In this document: piece by piece, positions 52,739-62,130 of the stretch
Numbering within the stretch: position 1 is the first letter of the stretch
How the letters are laid out: every line of letters begins with the position of its first letter
Origin: Thermoplasmata archaeon
GTDB lineage: Archaea; Thermoplasmatota; Thermoplasmata; Lutacidiplasmatales; UBA184
DNA: 64,000 nucleotides
Reading direction: 5' to 3'
Assembly: GCA_022750435.1 (NCBI GenBank)
Contig: JAKIVS010000005.1
Coordinates: 46,551-110,550 of the forward strand
Notes under the pieces: generated by a model
What the model saw: only the letters and a program-made list of their open reading frames with translations
The model's database searches: none
What the model was told of the DNA's origin: nothing
Made by a program: the position numbers and the translations under genes

Positions 52739-54283
52739 ATGGCGGGCGGCGGGACGACGCGCGCGGCGGCTCCCGGTAGCACCCGGGCGACCGGCCAGCA
52801 GCTCCGCGAGCGGGGCGCCACGATGGAAAGCCCCAGCGAGCGGCTCCGGGCGGAGATCCTCCGGCGGATCGACCTCGCTCGCAAGCAGGGGATGAGCCGC
52901 GAGGAAGCGGCGGCCACCCTGTTCCCTCGGACCGTCCTCCCATCGGAGACCTACGAGGACCTGACCACGGCGCTCGTCGCCGGCTCCCACGTTCTCTTCT
53001 TCGGCCCCTCCGGAGCGGGGAAGACGAACCTCGCGAAGGAGGTCTGGGAGCTGTTCCCGAAGGACGCGTGGGTCGTCGGGGGCTGCCCCGTCCTGGACCA
53101 TCCACTCTCCGTCATCGACGCGAAGACCGCGGAGCGATTCCCGCCCTGCCCGATCTGCCGCCGCCGATTTGCCCCGGACAACGACGTCTCCCTGTTCCGG
53201 CCGGAGTCGGTGGACGCGACGAAGGTGCCCGCGGAGTTGGTCCGGCTTCGGGAAGGGTTCGGATTCGCCCGGCTCCAGGGGAGCAGCGAGGTGTTCCCGG
53301 ACCACCTGACCGGCAACATCAACCTCCGCCGGCTCGAGGAGATTGGCGACCCGATGAGCCCCCTCGTGCTCGAACCGGGCAAGCTCCTCCAGGCGAACCG
53401 GGGCCTCCTCCTCGTCGACGAGATCGGGAAGCTCCCGCTCGGGACTCAGAACGTGCTCCTCCAGGCGCTCCAGGAAGGGACCGTGACGCCCTCCAAGTCC
53501 CGGGAGAGCTTCCCGGGCTCGTTCGTGGCGGTCGGGACGTCGAACCTCTCCGACCTCGACAACATCAACGACCCCCTCTCCGACCGGCTCACGAGCCTCC
53601 ACGTCACGTACAACCCCGCCCACGCCGCCAACCGGCGGATTGTCCAGCTCGCCTCGCTGCCCGACGCCGGCACGTTCGTGCCCGAGATCCTCGTGGACGC
53701 GGGCGTTCGGGTCATCGAGACCTGGCGCCAGAAGGCGTCCGACGACAACCCGGACATCGGGGAGGTCGGTTCCAACCGGACCCTCATCGACGTCGCCGCC
53801 CGGACGGCGGCCACCGCCACTCTCCACGACCACACCATCGCCTCCGTCGAGGACGTGAAGGGAGGCCTGCTCCACGCGATGCGCGGCCGCATCCGCGCCC
53901 GCAGCGGTGATTCGTTCGACCAGAACGAACGCCGCGTGCGCGAGTTCGTCGACCAGCACCTCGAGCCGGCCCTGAAGCGCTCGAGCGGCGTCTACTGGTG
54001 CCGGTTCTACCGGTCGGTCCTGAAGGAGAACAAGGCCGAGGGAGAGTCGGTCGTCTCCGAGGGACGCCGATTGAAGACCGACCCGGCGCTCCTCGACCGG
54101 CTCGCCGGCGCCGGCGACGAGTTCCCGAAGTTCCGGGCGTTCACGGCGTACGTCGGCGAACGCGACCGGCGGCCGCGGGAGGTCCGCGCCGTCGACGCGG
54201 CGATCCGGACGTTCGAGCTCCTCGAGCGCTACTCGATGTTCACCTGCGCCGCCGAGGAAGCGGACGACGACGCCCGCCTCTGA
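52739..54283 (+). CDS. MoxR/Mg-chelatase-like AAA+ ATPase with zinc-knuckle insert
   Basis: The protein of about 514 residues has Walker A GPSGAGKT (89-96), Walker B LLLVDE (223-228), a TSNLSDLDNINDPLSDRL sensor/arginine region, and a C-terminal helical part. It belongs to the MoxR/ChlI-like AAA+ group that works with VWA partners. Between Walker A and B is an insert with Cys116 and a CPIC pair (137-140), probably a zinc site, unusual for MoxR. The VWA gene follows at once. Start choice is uncertain (GTG 52733, ATG 52739 or ATG 52823). Confidence 0.83.
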   Translation: MAGGGTTRAAAPGSTRATGQQLRERGATMESPSERLRAEILRRIDLARKQGMSREEAAATLFPRTVLPSETYEDLTTALVAGSHVLFFGPSGAGKTNLAKEVWELFPKDAWVVGGCPVLDHPLSVIDAKTAERFPPCPICRRRFAPDNDVSLFRPESVDATKVPAELVRLREGFGFARLQGSSEVFPDHLTGNINLRRLEEIGDPMSPLVLEPGKLLQANRGLLLVDEIGKLPLGTQNVLLQALQEGTVTPSKSRESFPGSFVAVGTSNLSDLDNINDPLSDRLTSLHVTYNPAHAANRRIVQLASLPDAGTFVPEILVDAGVRVIETWRQKASDDNPDIGEVGSNRTLIDVAARTAATATLHDHTIASVEDVKGGLLHAMRGRIRARSGDSFDQNERRVREFVDQHLEPALKRSSGVYWCRFYRSVLKENKAEGESVVSEGRRLKTDPALLDRLAGAGDEFPKFRAFTAYVGERDRRPREVRAVDAAIRTFELLERYSMFTCAAEEADDDARL

Positions 54284-54620
54284 GTCCGCGGTCGAGCTGC
54301 CGGACTGCACGCAGTACCCGGAAGACGTCGGGTCGGACGACGTCCTCGACCTCGTCGACCGGGCCGCCCTGATCCGGGCCCTCGCGGAAGGCGGCGTCGA
54401 AGCCGCCAAGGCGCTGGTCGCGGAGCAGGCCCGCCACGACACCTCGCTCGCGGCCCGGATCGCCGAGCTCCGGGAACGGCTGAAGCGCCAGGCGTCCCGG
54501 AAGGTCCAACGGATCGTCGGCGAGTACGACCGACGGGTCGGCGAGCTCGAGACCGTCCGCCGCCAGACCGAGGCGGAGCTCGCCCTCGAACTCGCGAACG
54601 CCGAGGAACGTCGCCGCCGG
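54284..54620 (+). other. Coding-like N-terminal extension of the VWA gene without a usual start codon
   Basis: The VWA reading frame stays open upstream of GTG 54621 to a stop at 54072. From the MoxR stop onward it has strong third-position GC and encodes a helical, coiled-coil-like peptide (DVLDLVDRAALIRALAEGG and onward). No ATG, GTG or TTG occurs in this frame before 54621. A CTG start at 54297, a +1 shift at the MoxR stop (CTC-TGA-G), or an assembly error could explain it. Confidence 0.55.
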
Positions 54621-56087
54621 GTGAAGGCGCTCGACTGGTCGAAGATCGACGCCGGTCTCGTCGACGACGTCTCCTCCGCCCTCTTACTGCCCGACGCCTC
54701 CTGGATGCAACCGGAGCGCCCGACGTTCCTCGAACGCCTGAAGGCGTTCTTCTCCGTGATCGTCGCCTTCTTCCGTCGTCTGTTCGGCCGCTCCGCCCCC
54801 GCTCCCAGGAAGGGGCGCGGAGAGCGGTCGATGGTGTTCGCCCGCCTGGGCGCGGGGGGCCGCTCGATCGGAGCCTCCGAGCTGGGCGAGGCCATCGCCC
54901 GCCTCACCCCTCGGGAGCGGGACGAGCTCAGCGAACGCGTCGACAAATCGCTGAGCGCCCGCGAGCGAGACCTCCGGCGCGAGGCCGAGGCGAAGCGGAA
55001 GGACGCCGACCAGCAGCGCCGGTCCCTCGAGTCGGAACGGGACGAGGCGCGCCGGAAGGCGGAGGAGGAAGCGAAGAACCGCGTCCGCGACGCCGAGACC
55101 CGCCGGGTGGAGCGGGAGCTGAAGGAGCGCGGGTTCGTCACGGAGAAGGAGGGCAGCCTCGCCGTCACCTACGGGTTGGTGGAGCGATTCGCGCGCCTGG
55201 TCCTCGAGGAGGAGACCCGGGAGCTGCCCGCCGATGTGCGCCTCTCGCTGTCCGGGGGAGCCTCGACCGGGATGTACGAGAAGGCGCGCCTCCGCCAGGC
55301 GGAGGAGATCGCCCACCTGGACCTCCCGAGCTCGATCCTCGCGGCCCGGCAGGCCGGGCTGCGCCACATCGACGAGACGACGAGCTTCGTCTATCGCGAG
55401 GTGACGAGCGAGCGGGTCCACGTGGTGCTCGCCTTCGACCGCTCCGGCAGCATGTCGGAGGGGGAGAAGCTCCCCGCCGCGAAGAAGGCGCTCCTCGCCC
55501 TGTACGTCGCCGTCCGAAAGCGGCACCCGGATGCCACGATCGACGTCGTGGCATTCGACAACCGGGTCGACCTGCTCGACCTCGTCGAGCTCTGGGAGTG
55601 CCCCCCGGGCTCGTTCACGAACACGGCCGAGGCCCTCCGGACCGCGTTCCTCCTGCTCCGGGCCTCCCGCGCCTCGCGCCGGGAAGTCTACCTGGTCACC
55701 GACGGTCTCCCGGAGGCGTACACCGATGCCGACGGGTCGGTCCGCTCCGGCAACCTCCCCGCCGCGATGGAGGCCGCCCTCGCCCGCGCGCGGGAGCTCG
55801 CCACCGTCCGGCCGCTGAAGTTCTCCCTCGTCCTGATCCGTTCCGAGCATCCGGAGTACGAAGCGGCGGCGCGCGAGATCGCCCGGACCCTCGAGGGGAC
55901 CCTGGTCGTCACGGACCCGAACCGCTTGGGGGTCGAGCTGCTCGTGCGGTGGATCGGCCGGACGGAGACGGTTCGCCAACCGGTCGCGGCCCCGCTTCCG
56001 GCCGGAGCCAAGGCCGCTGCGCCGACCGCCGCGCCCGCGAAACCGCGGGCCAAGCGCCGGAAGGCCGACCGACGGATGGGCGGGTAG
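54621..56087 (+). CDS. VWA-domain protein, MoxR partner
   Basis: From GTG 54621 the protein has 488 residues. A long charged coiled coil (about 85-170) leads into a helical domain and a von Willebrand A domain with the MIDAS motif DRSGSMS (273-279), a Thr in FTNTAEAL, and VTDGLPEAY. The tail is Lys/Ala/Pro-rich. VWA proteins next to MoxR ATPases (as RavA-ViaA) act as metal-dependent adaptors for chaperone or metal-insertion work. The true N-terminus probably lies upstream (see the preceding entry). Confidence 0.83.
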   Translation: MKALDWSKIDAGLVDDVSSALLLPDASWMQPERPTFLERLKAFFSVIVAFFRRLFGRSAPAPRKGRGERSMVFARLGAGGRSIGASELGEAIARLTPRERDELSERVDKSLSARERDLRREAEAKRKDADQQRRSLESERDEARRKAEEEAKNRVRDAETRRVERELKERGFVTEKEGSLAVTYGLVERFARLVLEEETRELPADVRLSLSGGASTGMYEKARLRQAEEIAHLDLPSSILAARQAGLRHIDETTSFVYREVTSERVHVVLAFDRSGSMSEGEKLPAAKKALLALYVAVRKRHPDATIDVVAFDNRVDLLDLVELWECPPGSFTNTAEALRTAFLLLRASRASRREVYLVTDGLPEAYTDADGSVRSGNLPAAMEAALARARELATVRPLKFSLVLIRSEHPEYEAAAREIARTLEGTLVVTDPNRLGVELLVRWIGRTETVRQPVAAPLPAGAKAAAPTAAPAKPRAKRRKADRRMGG

Positions 56088-56157
56088 CGGTCGCCGTTTC
56101 CACTCGGGACCTAGGCTTATACCCGATGTCCCGGTAAAACCTCCCCGACGAGGGACG

Positions 56158-56595
56158 ATGTCCGATACTCCCGACCAGGCCCAGATGCGCCAGCACCTCG
56201 CCGAACTGCGTCATGCCGCCGGGGGCCTCGGGCGCGACCTGGCGATCGACTTCGAGCACATCGACGAAAAGATCAATCGGCTCGGGAAGCTGGGCGCCCG
56301 GGACGCCCGCAACGCCGCCGAGGACATTCACGACGATTTCGCCGCCCTCGCCCATGCCCTCGACCAAGAGGCTCGCCGACTTCCCCACCAGGTCGGCTCG
56401 GCGGCGAGCCGTGCCGGCGCGGCGATCGGCGACGCCACCTCCCGGTTCGCCTCGGCGACGGGGGCGGCGATCGAGTCCGCCGGTTCGCGGGCACGCGAAG
56501 GGACCCGCAACGCCCTGGCCCACGCGGCCGGGGTTCGGCGCACTCCGATGAAGGAGTGGCACACCCCGTCGCACGACGACGATTCCTCCCGGTAG
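56158..56595 (+). CDS. Hypothetical helical protein (apolipoprotein-like Ala-rich repeats)
   Basis: The 145-residue protein is almost entirely helical and amphipathic, with heptad-like repeats such as RNAAEDIHDDFAALAHALDQEA and an Ala/Gly-rich stretch (SAASRAGAAIGDATSRFASATG). There is no signal peptide or cysteine. It resembles small stress-type or membrane-surface coiled-coil proteins. The tail is His/Asp/Ser-rich. No family is recognised. Confidence 0.6.
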   Translation: MSDTPDQAQMRQHLAELRHAAGGLGRDLAIDFEHIDEKINRLGKLGARDARNAAEDIHDDFAALAHALDQEARRLPHQVGSAASRAGAAIGDATSRFASATGAAIESAGSRAREGTRNALAHAAGVRRTPMKEWHTPSHDDDSSR

Positions 56596-56697
56596 AGCGA
56601 CCCGCCCGCGCTCCCAGAGCGGCCCACCGTCCTCGCCCGGACTCGGCCCGAGGTCGGCGCCGAATCCTCAAGCGCCCGCGATGCCTCCTGCCGGTCC

Positions 56698-59600
56698 ATG
56701 GGCCGACCCGCGGTTCCCTTGCTGCTCGCGTCCCTCGCTCTGACTGCGGTTCTGCTCGGTTCGGGCCTCCTGCTCCCTCTCCCCGGCGCCGCGCCGCGCG
56801 ACGCCCCCAGTGGGACCTCTCGGCTCGTCACGGACCGGGCCAACAGCGGTCCTCGGGACGACGGCGCGGCCGCCCTGGCCGCCGCCTCGGACAGCCTCAC
56901 GAGCGGGGCCGGCCGGGCGGTTCTCCCGTGGGGTCCGACGGCCCCCTCGAGGAGCCCCTTCCCCTCCTTGCCGTCCTTGTTTCCCGGGGAGCCCGGCGGC
57001 CCGCATCGCTCGACCAGCGTCGGGTGGAGCCTCCTCGGCTCGTCCGAGGGGCACTTCGCGGGCGCCATGGCGTACGATGGCTCGGACGGGTACGTGCTCG
57101 AGTTTGGGGGTGTGCCGGACGCCGGCTCGACCTGGACCTTCGCCAACGGAACCTGGACGAACCGAACCTTGCAGGTCACCGGTTCCCCGTCCCCCCGCGC
57201 GGTCGCCGCCATGACCTACGACGCCTTCCTCGACGAAATCGTCCTGTTCGGAGGACTCTCCGAGCGGCCCAACGGATCGACCGAACCGCTGAACGACACG
57301 TGGACCTACCACGCGGGGACGTGGACGAACGTGACGAGTTCCGCCGGCGTTCCGCCGGCGGCCCGCGACTTTGCCGGCTTCGCGTACGACCCGAACGATT
57401 CGGCCGACGTCCTCTTCGGAGGAGACCTCGCGAGCGGCTCGGCGAACGATACCTGGGAGTTCGATGCCGGGCATTGGGTGAACCTCACCGCGAATCAGAC
57501 CGCGTCCCCGTACGGGGAGGGCCCGCTGGCCATGGCCGAGGACGGCACCGACGGAGACGTTGTCCTGCTGGGCGGGGGGAATGCCTCGTCCCCCTTCGGG
57601 AACGAGACGTGGACGTTCTCGGGCGGGCGCTGGGCGAACGTCACCGCGATGGTCGGTACGGCCCCCTCCGCCCGGTCCGACCCGGTCGCCGCGATGGACA
57701 GCACGGACGGCGGCGTGGTGGTGTTCGGGGGGTACGGGCCCAGCCTGTCCTTCCCTGTCGGGCTCATGGACACGTGGCGGTTCGTCCACGACCGCTGGAC
57801 CGAGATCGCCTCGGGGCCCCCGGCCCCGAACCCCCGGGTCTACGCGATGCTGAGCGATGACCCCGGTGGGTCCGGACTGCTCCTCTACGGGGGCTACGAC
57901 GTGTTCAACTCGACCTACTACACCGATACGTGGACGTTCGCGGCAGGTGCGTGGGACCTCCTCACCGCCGGAACATCCCCGAACCCCCGCGCCGCCACCA
58001 CCCTCGCCTTCGATTCGACGAGCGGCCAGGTGATCCTGTTCGGCGGCTCCGGTCTGAACGACACCTGGAGCTACGCCGGCGGTTCCTGGACCGAACTCCA
58101 TCCGTCGCGCTCCCCTCCGGGTCGGCTCGGCGCGACCCTCTCCAACGACCCGTCGGACGCCGGACTCGTTCTGTTCGGAGGCGAGGCGATTGTCGGCGGT
58201 CCGACCCCCGTGCGCGTGTACAACGATACCTGGGTGTGGGCGAACGGGACGTGGAGCAACGTGACCGCCACCGCCCCGGGTCCCCCGGCCCGGATCCTCG
58301 CCGCGAGCGTGTACGATTCCACGACGGGGGATGTGGTGTTGTACGGGGGCGCCAACTTCGGCAGCTTCCACGACACCTGGACGTTCCACTCGGGTACGTG
58401 GACCGAGGTGAACGCTACCGGCCCGGTGCCCTCGGCGTCGGCCGGGGTCGGGTTGGCGGACGACCCCGCCAATTCGGGCGTGCTCTTGTTCGGCGGGTCC
58501 GATCCTGGAAATTGCCCGGGTCCGAACAACTTCTGCAATCAGACGTGGACGTTCTCCAACGGCACGTGGACGAACCGCACCGTCGCGGCGTCCCCCTCGA
58601 TCCGGGAATCGCCCGGGCTCTCGTACGACCCATCGCTCGGGGCCGACGTCCTCTACGGGGGTACTTCGGCGGGATGCTATTCGATCGGCCCGAACGCGAC
58701 CGAATGCACCTCGATCCTGGAGAACGACACGTGGTCCTACCGGTCGGGCCACTGGACGAACCTCACCACCACCTTCGGTACGCCGCCGGCATCGGGGATC
58801 GGGTATACCCTGACCGACGATGTGACCGACGGGTACCTCCTCCTCTTCGGCTCGTTCGATGCGGGGTATTCGGACGCCGCCTCGGGGTCCTGGTGGTCCC
58901 TGACCACGGGGACGACCTCGGGTTCGCTGACGGTAAGCACCCCCGTCGCGACCGCGAATCCAACCTCCGTCGGGCACTCGACCCTGATCTCCGTGGTCGT
59001 CTCGGGCGGCCTCGCCCCCTACTCCATCGCCTGGGACGGCCTCCCGACGGGGTGTGGCAGCGCGAACTCCACGGCCCTCGATTGCGCCCCGTCGGAGGCG
59101 AACACCTACCTCATCACCGTCCACGTCACCGACTCCCTCGGTAGCTCGGCGACGAGCCCCGCCCTCACGCTCAACGTGACCGCGACCCCCCCGTTGCTCG
59201 GCTCGGTCTCGATTGTTCCCGGCACCCCGAGCGTCGCGATCGGAGGGACCGTCCCGCTTGTCGCGCAGGCGTTCGACACCGGCGACCAGACGCTCCAAGG
59301 AGTGACGTTCGCCTGGACCGTTCGGCCCACGAACCTCGCGTCGCTGAACGTCTCTACCGGGCCGAGGGTGGCGCTCACGGCCGACGAACGCGCCGGCACC
59401 GTCGCGGTCCAGGCGAGCGCGACGTGGGACGGGACGACCCTCGACGCCGGGGTCACCGTGACGATCTTCGACGTCACGGGCGTGCCGCTCGACCTGGTCG
59501 CGTTCACGGCGACGCCCACGAACGTCACCGTCGGCTCCGCCACCGTCCTCACGACGGTGGTGAGCGGCGGCACCTCCCCCTACTCGTTCGCCTACTCCGG

Positions 59601-59922
59601 TCTCCCCGCCTCCTGCGCCTCCGGGAATGTGGCGAACCTCTCGTGCACGCCGTCCGCGGCCGGAACGTACACTGTCGAGGTCCAGGTGACCGACACCGGA
59701 GGGGCGATCCGAACCGCGAACGTCTCCCTCACCGTGACCGGCACGACCCCGTCTCCCTCGACGGGAGCCATCGGGGGGCTGACGACCGCCGAATGGCTCG
59801 GGGTCGGCGCTCTCGTCCTCGTCGTCCTCGCCGTCGCGTCGATCGTCGTCCTTCGGGGTCGCCGGAGACCCCCGGTCCCCTCGGACGACGCCTCGCCCGT
59901 GGCGTCGGGCCCCCCGACCTAG
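56698..59922 (+). CDS. Large secreted Kelch-repeat / Ig-like surface protein
   Basis: The 1074-residue protein has a signal peptide (residues 5-31), then about ten Kelch-type blades (about 100-740) with recurring DxxVLFGG and NDTWTYxxGTWTNxT patterns that form beta-propellers. After these come at least two PKD/Ig-like domains (ISVVVSGGLAPYSIAW and LTTVVSGGTSPYSFAY) and a C-terminal membrane helix (about 1035-1056) with a basic tail. It is rich in N-x-T/S sequons. It is probably a glycosylated cell-surface binding protein. Confidence 0.87.
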   Translation: MGRPAVPLLLASLALTAVLLGSGLLLPLPGAAPRDAPSGTSRLVTDRANSGPRDDGAAALAAASDSLTSGAGRAVLPWGPTAPSRSPFPSLPSLFPGEPGGPHRSTSVGWSLLGSSEGHFAGAMAYDGSDGYVLEFGGVPDAGSTWTFANGTWTNRTLQVTGSPSPRAVAAMTYDAFLDEIVLFGGLSERPNGSTEPLNDTWTYHAGTWTNVTSSAGVPPAARDFAGFAYDPNDSADVLFGGDLASGSANDTWEFDAGHWVNLTANQTASPYGEGPLAMAEDGTDGDVVLLGGGNASSPFGNETWTFSGGRWANVTAMVGTAPSARSDPVAAMDSTDGGVVVFGGYGPSLSFPVGLMDTWRFVHDRWTEIASGPPAPNPRVYAMLSDDPGGSGLLLYGGYDVFNSTYYTDTWTFAAGAWDLLTAGTSPNPRAATTLAFDSTSGQVILFGGSGLNDTWSYAGGSWTELHPSRSPPGRLGATLSNDPSDAGLVLFGGEAIVGGPTPVRVYNDTWVWANGTWSNVTATAPGPPARILAASVYDSTTGDVVLYGGANFGSFHDTWTFHSGTWTEVNATGPVPSASAGVGLADDPANSGVLLFGGSDPGNCPGPNNFCNQTWTFSNGTWTNRTVAASPSIRESPGLSYDPSLGADVLYGGTSAGCYSIGPNATECTSILENDTWSYRSGHWTNLTTTFGTPPASGIGYTLTDDVTDGYLLLFGSFDAGYSDAASGSWWSLTTGTTSGSLTVSTPVATANPTSVGHSTLISVVVSGGLAPYSIAWDGLPTGCGSANSTALDCAPSEANTYLITVHVTDSLGSSATSPALTLNVTATPPLLGSVSIVPGTPSVAIGGTVPLVAQAFDTGDQTLQGVTFAWTVRPTNLASLNVSTGPRVALTADERAGTVAVQASATWDGTTLDAGVTVTIFDVTGVPLDLVAFTATPTNVTVGSATVLTTVVSGGTSPYSFAYSGLPASCASGNVANLSCTPSAAGTYTVEVQVTDTGGAIRTANVSLTVTGTTPSPSTGAIGGLTTAEWLGVGALVLVVLAVASIVVLRGRRRPPVPSDDASPVASGPPT

Positions 59923-60002
59923 CGGAGCCCCCCGCGCTCCGGCACCGCCAGGCCGCGCGGTCACCTTTATGCGCCCGGCCCGCGGCTTACGGTCGGGTCC
60001 GC

Positions 60003-61286
60003 GTGACCGCCCGCGCCCTCGCCGAGTGGCATCCGCTTCGGCGCGTGGCGGCCCGACCGCCGGGTCTCGAGGCGTTCTTCGGCCTCCTCGAACCGTACAC
60101 GAGCCTCTACGAGCGGGTCTTCAGTCTCCAGAAGGCCCGCCGCGAGCATGAGGAACTGCTCCAGACGCTCCGGAACGGGTTCGGGGTCCAGGTATCGAAC
60201 CTCGACGAGATGCTCCTCCAGGCGGCGGGGCGCCGCGGCGACGTCGCCCGGGAGCTCATCGACCGCGTCCTCGCGACCGTGACGTTCCACGGACCCGGGT
60301 CCGACCGGGCGCGACGGGAGTTCCGCGAGACGGTCCGTCTGCTCGACCGGGAGCAGCTCGTGCAGACGCTCGTCCTCTCCCCGTCGATCCGATTCGAGCG
60401 GGGACGCGGAGCCCGCTCCATCTCGTCGTACACCACCCTCCGGGTCCCGCTCACGAACCTGTTCTTCCTGCGCGACCAGCAGGCCGTCACCGACCGGGGA
60501 ATCGTCATCGGGCGGCTCGCGAAACCGCAGCGCCGGGGGGAGACCGAGATCACGTCGTTCGTCTGGAGGAGCGCCGGGGAGCGACCGGTCGCCCAAGTCG
60601 AACGCGGGACGTTCGAGGGGGGCGACTTCCTCCCCGCGGGCGACTTCGCGCTCGTCGGGACGGGCGACCGAACCAACGCGACCGGCGTGCGGGAGCTCCT
60701 CGAGAAAGGGCTCGGGTTTTCCGAGGTCGGGGTCGTCCACCAGCCGCGCCATCCGCTTCTGCCGACCCCCGACCCGATGGTGAACATGCACCTCGACACC
60801 TACCTCAACTTCCCCGGCGAGGGGATCGCCGTCGGCCACCGCGAGATGCTCGAGGCGGCCCGGGTCGACGTCTACCTCCGGGAAGGCGGGGCGTACCAGC
60901 ACTCCCGCGAGACGCGGCTCCTCCCGTATCTTGAGCAAGCACACGGGTTCCGCGTGATCGGGATCTCCACGCTCGAGCAGCTCTGCTACGCGACGAACTT
61001 CCTCACGATCCGCGACCGGACGATCGTCGTCCCCGACGTGGGCCGGAACGCCGAACGCGTGCTCGCGAACCTCCGTCGGGCGGCCGAGCGCCACCCCGCA
61101 CGGTATGGGCGCCTCTACTTGCGGGCGACGCGCGAGTTTTCCCAGCTCCGCTCGGAGGGGAGCTTCTTCCCCCACAAGCCCGAGGTGCGCGATCTCGGCA
61201 TCGAGTTCACCCAGGTGGCCCTCGAAAACCTCACCGGGGCGTACGGCGGCGCCCACTGCCTGACGGCCACGCTCGAACGCGCGTGA
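60003..61286 (+). CDS. arcA: Arginine deiminase
   Basis: The 427-residue protein has the guanidino-group-modifying fold with FLRDQQA (154-160), EGGDF (205-209), MHLDTYLN (262-269) and the catalytic Cys419 in GGAHCLT. These match arginine deiminase, which converts arginine to citrulline and ammonia. No ornithine carbamoyltransferase or carbamate kinase gene is nearby. The start is GTG 60003. An amidinotransferase is less likely, given the C-terminal motif. Confidence 0.92.
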   Translation: MTARALAEWHPLRRVAARPPGLEAFFGLLEPYTSLYERVFSLQKARREHEELLQTLRNGFGVQVSNLDEMLLQAAGRRGDVARELIDRVLATVTFHGPGSDRARREFRETVRLLDREQLVQTLVLSPSIRFERGRGARSISSYTTLRVPLTNLFFLRDQQAVTDRGIVIGRLAKPQRRGETEITSFVWRSAGERPVAQVERGTFEGGDFLPAGDFALVGTGDRTNATGVRELLEKGLGFSEVGVVHQPRHPLLPTPDPMVNMHLDTYLNFPGEGIAVGHREMLEAARVDVYLREGGAYQHSRETRLLPYLEQAHGFRVIGISTLEQLCYATNFLTIRDRTIVVPDVGRNAERVLANLRRAAERHPARYGRLYLRATREFSQLRSEGSFFPHKPEVRDLGIEFTQVALENLTGAYGGAHCLTATLERA

Positions 61287-61346
61287 GCTCTCGGACGGAC
61301 CCGAAGGGGCGAGGGCCGCCGGCGCGCGCCGGGATCCGATTCGTCC

Positions 61347-61772
61347 TCAGCCCAAACCGCCCGGCCGCTCCGGGAGAAGCTCGAACCCGGCCTCCCGGAA
61401 CTTTCCGTCGAAGCCGAACGCGCGCCGGATGGCGAGGGTCTCCATCACGACGAAACTGGTGCAATCGGTGAAACTCCGACGTTTCCCTTCGCGGTCCAGC
61501 ATCCGGGCCAGCGCCCGTTCGCAGTCCCCTTCGGAGACGCGGAGAATCTGGACATTGGACGATCCGAGCACCCGCTCCGAGAACGTCCGGACCGCGGAGA
61601 GTCCCCGTCGGAACCGGAGGAGGCTGTCGGTCGCATCGAGGACGTAGTCGGTCGTCACGAGGCGGCCGAACTCTCCCCGACCGGCCTGCCGGAACAACGC
61701 GGTCCCGTCGGCGTGACGCGCCTCCCGCCGGTCGCTGAGGGCAAACCAGCCGCCGGTGTCGACGAACATCAT
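61347..61772 (-). CDS. vapC: PIN-domain toxin VapC
   Basis: The 141-residue protein has a PIN domain: FVDTGGWFAL with the first acidic residue near position 5, TDYVLDATDSLL, and SFTDCTSFVVMETL holding later acidic residues. PIN toxins cleave tRNA or rRNA with divalent metal. It starts at ATG 61772 and overlaps the antitoxin gene by 4 nt. Confidence 0.9.
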   Translation of the reverse strand: MMFVDTGGWFALSDRREARHADGTALFRQAGRGEFGRLVTTDYVLDATDSLLRFRRGLSAVRTFSERVLGSSNVQILRVSEGDCERALARMLDREGKRRSFTDCTSFVVMETLAIRRAFGFDGKFREAGFELLPERPGGLG

Positions 61773-62008
61773 GGTGCAGGGCCGTAGAGGTGACGGTCGT
61801 GCTCCTCGGCGACGTGGGTGGTGGGGCCCCGGCGGCGGACGATAGGAAAGGAGGCGAACAGCGGATCCGATGGGTCGACCGCCTCGGGAAACAGACGGTC
61901 CCGGATGGCCAGCCGCACCCACTCTTGCATCGTCTTCCCTTCCGATCGGGCAGTCCGCTTGAGAAGCTCGAACTCCGGTTCCGGAATCCGCGCCTGAATC
62001 AGTTTCAT
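61769..62008 (-). CDS. vapB: VapB-type ribbon-helix-helix antitoxin
   Basis: The 79-residue protein has a beta strand KLIQARIPEPEFELLKRTARSEG and a helix MQEWVRLAIRDRL, the ribbon-helix-helix DNA-binding pattern, and a C-terminal tail that would wrap the toxin. It overlaps vapC (ATGA). A 13-bp palindrome 18-30 nt upstream is a likely autoregulatory site. Confidence 0.85.
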   Translation of the reverse strand: MKLIQARIPEPEFELLKRTARSEGKTMQEWVRLAIRDRLFPEAVDPSDPLFASFPIVRRRGPTTHVAEEHDRHLYGPAP

Positions 62009-62025
62009 ACTTTCTATTACAGATT

Positions 62026-62038
62026 CCAAGCTGCTTGG
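62026..62038. promoter_or_regulatory. Palindrome upstream of vapBC
   Basis: CCAAGC-T-GCTTGG is a perfect inverted repeat 18-30 nt upstream of the vapB start, overlapping the expected promoter. Confidence 0.45.
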
Positions 62039-62130
62039 GCGCAGCTCCCCCCCGACAGGGACTCGGGGAACCTCCGCCGGGAGGGGGCGTGTCGCCTTCC
62101 GGCGAGCGGGGACTTGCGGCGAGGTCGGGA

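Noticed and set aside
57000..58900. DNA repeat array or CRISPR in the Kelch gene region
   Set aside because: The recurring motifs are coding repeats of Kelch blades in one continuous frame, not exact DNA repeats with spacers.
56668..59964. 1098-codon minus-strand open frame
   Set aside because: It is antisense to the Kelch surface protein and shows only a Gly/Arg/Val composition pattern produced by the complementary repeats.
60003..61286. Amidinotransferase
   Set aside because: The FLRDQQ, EGGD and GGAHCLT motifs and the total length fit arginine deiminase better.
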